NCBI GenBank assembly: GCA_019118645.1
Contig: DWYN01000124.1
Location: forward strand, 1-34,212
DNA: 34,212 bases
From: Candidatus Blautia excrementipullorum
Lineage (GTDB): Bacteria > Bacillota > Clostridia > Lachnospirales > Lachnospiraceae
Direction: 5' to 3'
How positions within the stretch are numbered: position 1 is the stretch's first letter; every line of letters starts with the position of its first letter. This document shows positions 31,988-34,212 of the stretch, piece by piece. Below the pieces are notes generated by a model, which was not told the origin of the DNA, searched no databases, and saw nothing but the letters and a program-made list of their open reading frames with translations. Made by a program: the position numbers and the translations under genes.

Positions 31988-32926
31988 ATGGCTATTACAG
32001 CAGCACAGGTAAAAGAGTTAAGAGAAATGACCGGCGCCGGCATGATGGACTGTAAGAAAGCTCTTACAGCAACAGACGGCGATATGGATAAAGCAGTCGA
32101 GTTCCTTCGTGAGAAAGGTCTTGCAACTGCTCAGAAGAAAGCAAGCCGTGTGGCAGCAGAAGGTCTTTGCAAGACTCTGGTTGCAGAGGACGCAAAGAGC
32201 GCAGTTGTTGTTGAAGTAAACGCAGAGACAGACTTTGTTGCAAAGAATGAAAAATTCCAGAGCTATGTAGCTGATGTTGCAGCACAGGCGCTTACAACAA
32301 CAGCGGCAGATGTGGATGCGTTCCTTGCTGAGCCATGGGCTCTTGACACAACCAAGACTGTGAACGAAGCTCTTGCAGCTCAGATTGCAGTTATCGGCGA
32401 AAACATGAATATCAGAAGATTCGCTCAGATGAAAGAGGAGAACGGATTTATTGCTTCTTACACACATATGGGCGGAAAAATCGGTGTTCTGGTTGACGTA
32501 GAGACAGATGTTGTAAATGACGAAATCAAGGAAATGGCAAAGAATGTCGCAATGCAGATTGCAGCTCTGAAACCGCAGTATACAAGCGACAGTGAAGTTG
32601 ACGAAAACTACATTGCACATGAAAAAGAAATTCTGATGGCTCAGATCATGAATGATCCTAAAGAATCCAAGAAACCGGAAAAGGTAATTCAGGGAATTAT
32701 TACTGGACGTATCAAAAAAGAGCTGAAGGAAATCTGCCTGCTTGATCAGGTTTATGTAAAAGCAGAGGACGGAAAACAGTCTGTTGGCAATTACGTGGCT
32801 CAGGTTGCAAAAGCAAACGGAGCAAACGTTACAATCAAAGGCTTCACTCGTTATGAGACAGGCGAAGGTATCCAGAAGAGAGAAGAGAACTTCGCTGAGG
32901 AAGTTGCAAAACAGATGGGAATGTAA
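31988..32926 (+). CDS. tsf: Translation elongation factor Ts
   Basis: A 312-residue nucleotide-exchange factor for EF-Tu. The N-terminal domain contains VKELREMTGAGMMDCKKAL and the family signature TDFVAKN (81-87), which contacts EF-Tu; a core domain with HMGGKIGVLV and a coiled-coil insertion follow. AGGAGG precedes the ATG. A strong terminator lies 23 nt after the stop, so in this genome the rpsB-tsf unit is separated from any pyrH-frr downstream, and an IS element occupies the following sequence. Confidence 0.98.
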   Translation: MAITAAQVKELREMTGAGMMDCKKALTATDGDMDKAVEFLREKGLATAQKKASRVAAEGLCKTLVAEDAKSAVVVEVNAETDFVAKNEKFQSYVADVAAQALTTTAADVDAFLAEPWALDTTKTVNEALAAQIAVIGENMNIRRFAQMKEENGFIASYTHMGGKIGVLVDVETDVVNDEIKEMAKNVAMQIAALKPQYTSDSEVDENYIAHEKEILMAQIMNDPKESKKPEKVIQGIITGRIKKELKEICLLDQVYVKAEDGKQSVGNYVAQVAKANGANVTIKGFTRYETGEGIQKREENFAEEVAKQMGM

Positions 32927-32948
32927 TTTCCTGAAAGAAAAGGTGCTT

Positions 32949-32996
32949 AAAGCCCTTGAAAATCCCGTGAGACGGGCGTTTTCAAGGGCTTTTTTT
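32949..32996 (+). terminator. Intrinsic terminator after tsf
   Basis: GCCCTTGAAAA (32952-32962) pairs with TTTTCAAGGGC (32979-32989), with a nested CCCGT/ACGGG hairpin (32964-32968 with 32972-32976) stacked inside, then seven T. It is a long and probably very efficient terminator. Confidence 0.93.
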
Positions 32997-33031
32997 CGTT
33001 CCGGAGTGAATTCGTAAAGTATCATAAATTA

Positions 33032-33095
33032 CCGTATTTTACGGATGAATTTGGGGGATTTTTGGGGGAAGAGTTGGGGGAAGGCTATCCCCCAA
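33032..33095. repeat. Inverted repeats and three G5 tracts between tsf and IS66
   Basis: CCGTA/TACGG (33032-33036 with 33040-33044) is followed by three GGGGG tracts at 33053, 33064 and 33076 in a TTTGGGGGA-like context, and a perfect TTGGGGGA/TCCCCCAA inverted repeat (33074-33081 with 33088-33095). No T-tract follows, so it is not a terminator. The rest of 32997-33112 shows no gene. Origin unknown; it may be the scar of an older element. Confidence 0.6.
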
Positions 33096-33216
33096 ATGCC
33101 ATGTGAAACTTCGTAAGCGTCAAATAAGAACGTGTAGCGAAATTTTTAGAGTCTTAGGGTTAGAGTTTTTTGACGTTGCTCCAAAAACTTTAAATCCAGA
33201 AGAAGGGAGAGAACTC

Positions 33217-33612
33217 ATGGACATTTCTTCTTTAACCCCTGATAAGCAGGTAAAACTTCAATACTGGTTGGATGTGATCCGGCAATGCAGAGCCTCTGGG
33301 CTGACGAATCAGGCATGGTGTGAACAGCATAACATTTCTTTAAAAAGTTATTACTACTGGATTGCAAAAATCCGAAAGCTCGCCCTGGAGGATCTGCCCC
33401 GTAAGAGCTACGGAGTTCATCCACCCGCAGACCAGACTACGCTTTTGTCGTATCCGGCCTCTGAGTTTGCAGAAATATCTCTTCCCGTGAAACATACTGG
33501 CCGTTCGGATCCTGCAGCGGTACTCCATATCGGAACCATAACGGTTGAAATTTTTGCAGATACTTCCTGCGAGCTGCTGGCTGCGATCCTGAAAGCGGTG
33601 CAGTCATGCTAG
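33217..33612 (+). CDS. tnpA: IS66 accessory protein TnpA (helix-turn-helix)
   Basis: A 131-residue protein. The helix-turn-helix part (WLDVIRQCRASGLTNQAWCE, then HNISLKSYYYWIAKIRK) is typical of IS66 OrfA. The start ATG 33217 follows AAGGGAGAG; the same frame is open to a GTG at 33103, but that lies outside the IS end and is rejected. The last codons overlap tnpB by 7 nt. Confidence 0.87.
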   Translation: MDISSLTPDKQVKLQYWLDVIRQCRASGLTNQAWCEQHNISLKSYYYWIAKIRKLALEDLPRKSYGVHPPADQTTLLSYPASEFAEISLPVKHTGRSDPAAVLHIGTITVEIFADTSCELLAAILKAVQSC

Positions 33613-33968
33613 GGGACATCTCCCATGTGGAGAAAATCTATATCCGATGTGGCTACACCGATATGAGAAAGCAGCTGAATGGGCTACTTGATATCATCCA
33701 GTATAACTTCAAACTGGACCCGTACAGCAACTCCTTATTCCTGTTCTGCGGAAAGCGGGCTGACCGGATCAAAGCGGTCCATTATGAAGGGGATGGCTTC
33801 TGCCTTTTATATAAACGGTACGAAAACGGGCGTCTCCAATGGCCGCGGACCGGAGAAGAAGCAAAACAGATATCGGAACAGCAGCTTCGCTGGCTTCTGG
33901 AAGGGTTGAATCCGGAACAGCCAAAAGCTGTTCAAAAATGGCTTCCGCAAAAGTCAAAGAAACTCTGA
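33606..33968 (+). CDS. tnpB: IS66 accessory protein TnpB
   Basis: A complete 120-residue TnpB with the family signatures IYIRCGYTDMRKQLNGL, LFLFCGKRADRIKAVHYEGDGF, LLYKRYENGRLQWP and the QLRWLLEGL ending region. It begins in the ATGCTAG overlap with tnpA, indicating coupled translation. Length and motifs are intact. This is the IS66 TnpB, unrelated to the RNA-guided TnpB of IS200/IS605. Confidence 0.95.
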   Translation: MLGDISHVEKIYIRCGYTDMRKQLNGLLDIIQYNFKLDPYSNSLFLFCGKRADRIKAVHYEGDGFCLLYKRYENGRLQWPRTGEEAKQISEQQLRWLLEGLNPEQPKAVQKWLPQKSKKL

Positions 33969-34044
33969 AAATCCTTAAAAATGCTGGGAAACCTGACCGT
34001 TTTATGGTATCATAAAAGTATCGAAACGGAAGGATGTTCAGGTC

Positions 34045-34212
34045 ATGCCAAATGCGGAACAGGAGTACAAAGATCATATCGAAGAACTGGAACAGCAGAT
34101 CCGGCTCCTGAAAGAGCAGGTTGATTTCCTGACCCGAAAACTTTATGGAACAAAATCTGAGAAGACATCTACTCTCGAAATAGAGGGGCAGATGTCTCTT
34201 TTTGATGAGATC
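34045..34212 (+). CDS. tnpC: IS66 transposase TnpC, N-terminal fragment (window ends inside gene)
   Basis: The first 56 residues only. MPNAEQEYKDHIEELEQQIR begins a leucine-zipper-like helix (LEQQIRLLKEQVDFLTRKL), then YGTKSEKTS and QMSLFDEI, both hallmarks of IS66 transposases. GGAAGGA (34028-34034) precedes the ATG by about 10 nt. The DDE catalytic domain is beyond the window. Confidence 0.9.
   Translation, partial: MPNAEQEYKDHIEELEQQIRLLKEQVDFLTRKLYGTKSEKTSTLEIEGQMSLFDEI

Larger units (their letters stand above)
33113..34212 (+). mobile_element. IS66-family insertion sequence, left part (right end outside window)
   Basis: The presumed left terminus starts GTAAGCGT (33113-33120), matching the GTAAGCG beginning typical of IS66-family inverted repeats. 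The three-gene order of accessory HTH protein, TnpB and transposase follows with IS66-type overlap. IS66 elements normally duplicate 8 bp; the 8 bp just before (33105-33112) are GAAACTTC. The matching right end lies beyond 34212, so completeness is not testable here. Confidence 0.85.

Noticed and set aside
33053-33084. G-quadruplex
   Set aside because: Only three G5 tracts are present; the fourth run is GG, so at best a two-layer structure is possible, and the inverted repeat is the stronger reading.
33103-33216. N-terminal extension of the IS66 TnpA from GTG 33103
   Set aside because: It would start outside the IS terminus and has no ribosome-binding site; ATG 33217 has one.

Overview
The window looks like a chromosomal segment of a Gram-positive, moderate-GC Firmicute of the Lachnospiraceae type (Blautia/Dorea/Ruminococcus-like). 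This rests on strong Shine-Dalgarno sequences, HemZ-type coproporphyrinogen oxidase, DegV, CPBP proteases, lipobox lipoproteins, MacA-like adaptors without any TolC partner, extended -10 promoters and IS66. It is a reading of gene content, not a database match. No tRNA, rRNA or CRISPR array was seen.

Layout. (1) 1-7101 is a forward housekeeping run: the C-terminal part of a RelA/SpoT enzyme, a metallo-beta-lactamase-fold hydrolase, hemZ, a small HD-GYP protein, hisS and aspS, closed by a strong terminator. (2) 7211-8428 is a reverse-strand lipoprotein with two similar halves. (3) 8639-14254 is a MacAB-type ABC export operon with two adaptors flanking the ATPase (adaptor, ATPase, adaptor, permease). 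(4) 14323-23424 is the most interesting part. It holds a sensor kinase (reverse), a lipoprotein joining an Asp-box/propeller-like region to a solute-binding domain (forward), an OmpR-type regulator (reverse), and a four-gene forward operon of two sugar-importer-type permeases, a HlyD/MacA adaptor and a MacB-like membrane protein. No ATPase is encoded here. (5) 23568-26242 is degV and argS. (6) 26452-30950 is a membrane eukaryotic-like kinase with no ordinary start codon, a secreted low-complexity protein, a HAD phosphatase, a CPBP protease and an RsuA-family pseudouridine synthase. (7) 31202-32926 is rpsB-tsf with its own promoter and terminator. (8) From about 33113 to the window end is the left part of an IS66-family element.

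Main discovery. All four transcription units in region 4 (kinase, binding lipoprotein, regulator, permease operon) have the same promoter layout: two direct heptamers close to TAGAGAW, 11 bp apart, then exactly 8 bp, then a -10 box preceded by TGN. The 11-bp heptamer period and the position over the -35 region are what an OmpR/PhoB-type activator uses. The regulator encoded at 18272-18949 is the obvious candidate. The four scattered units therefore read as one autoregulated regulon encoding a mixed importer/MacAB-like envelope system that I do not recognise as characterised.
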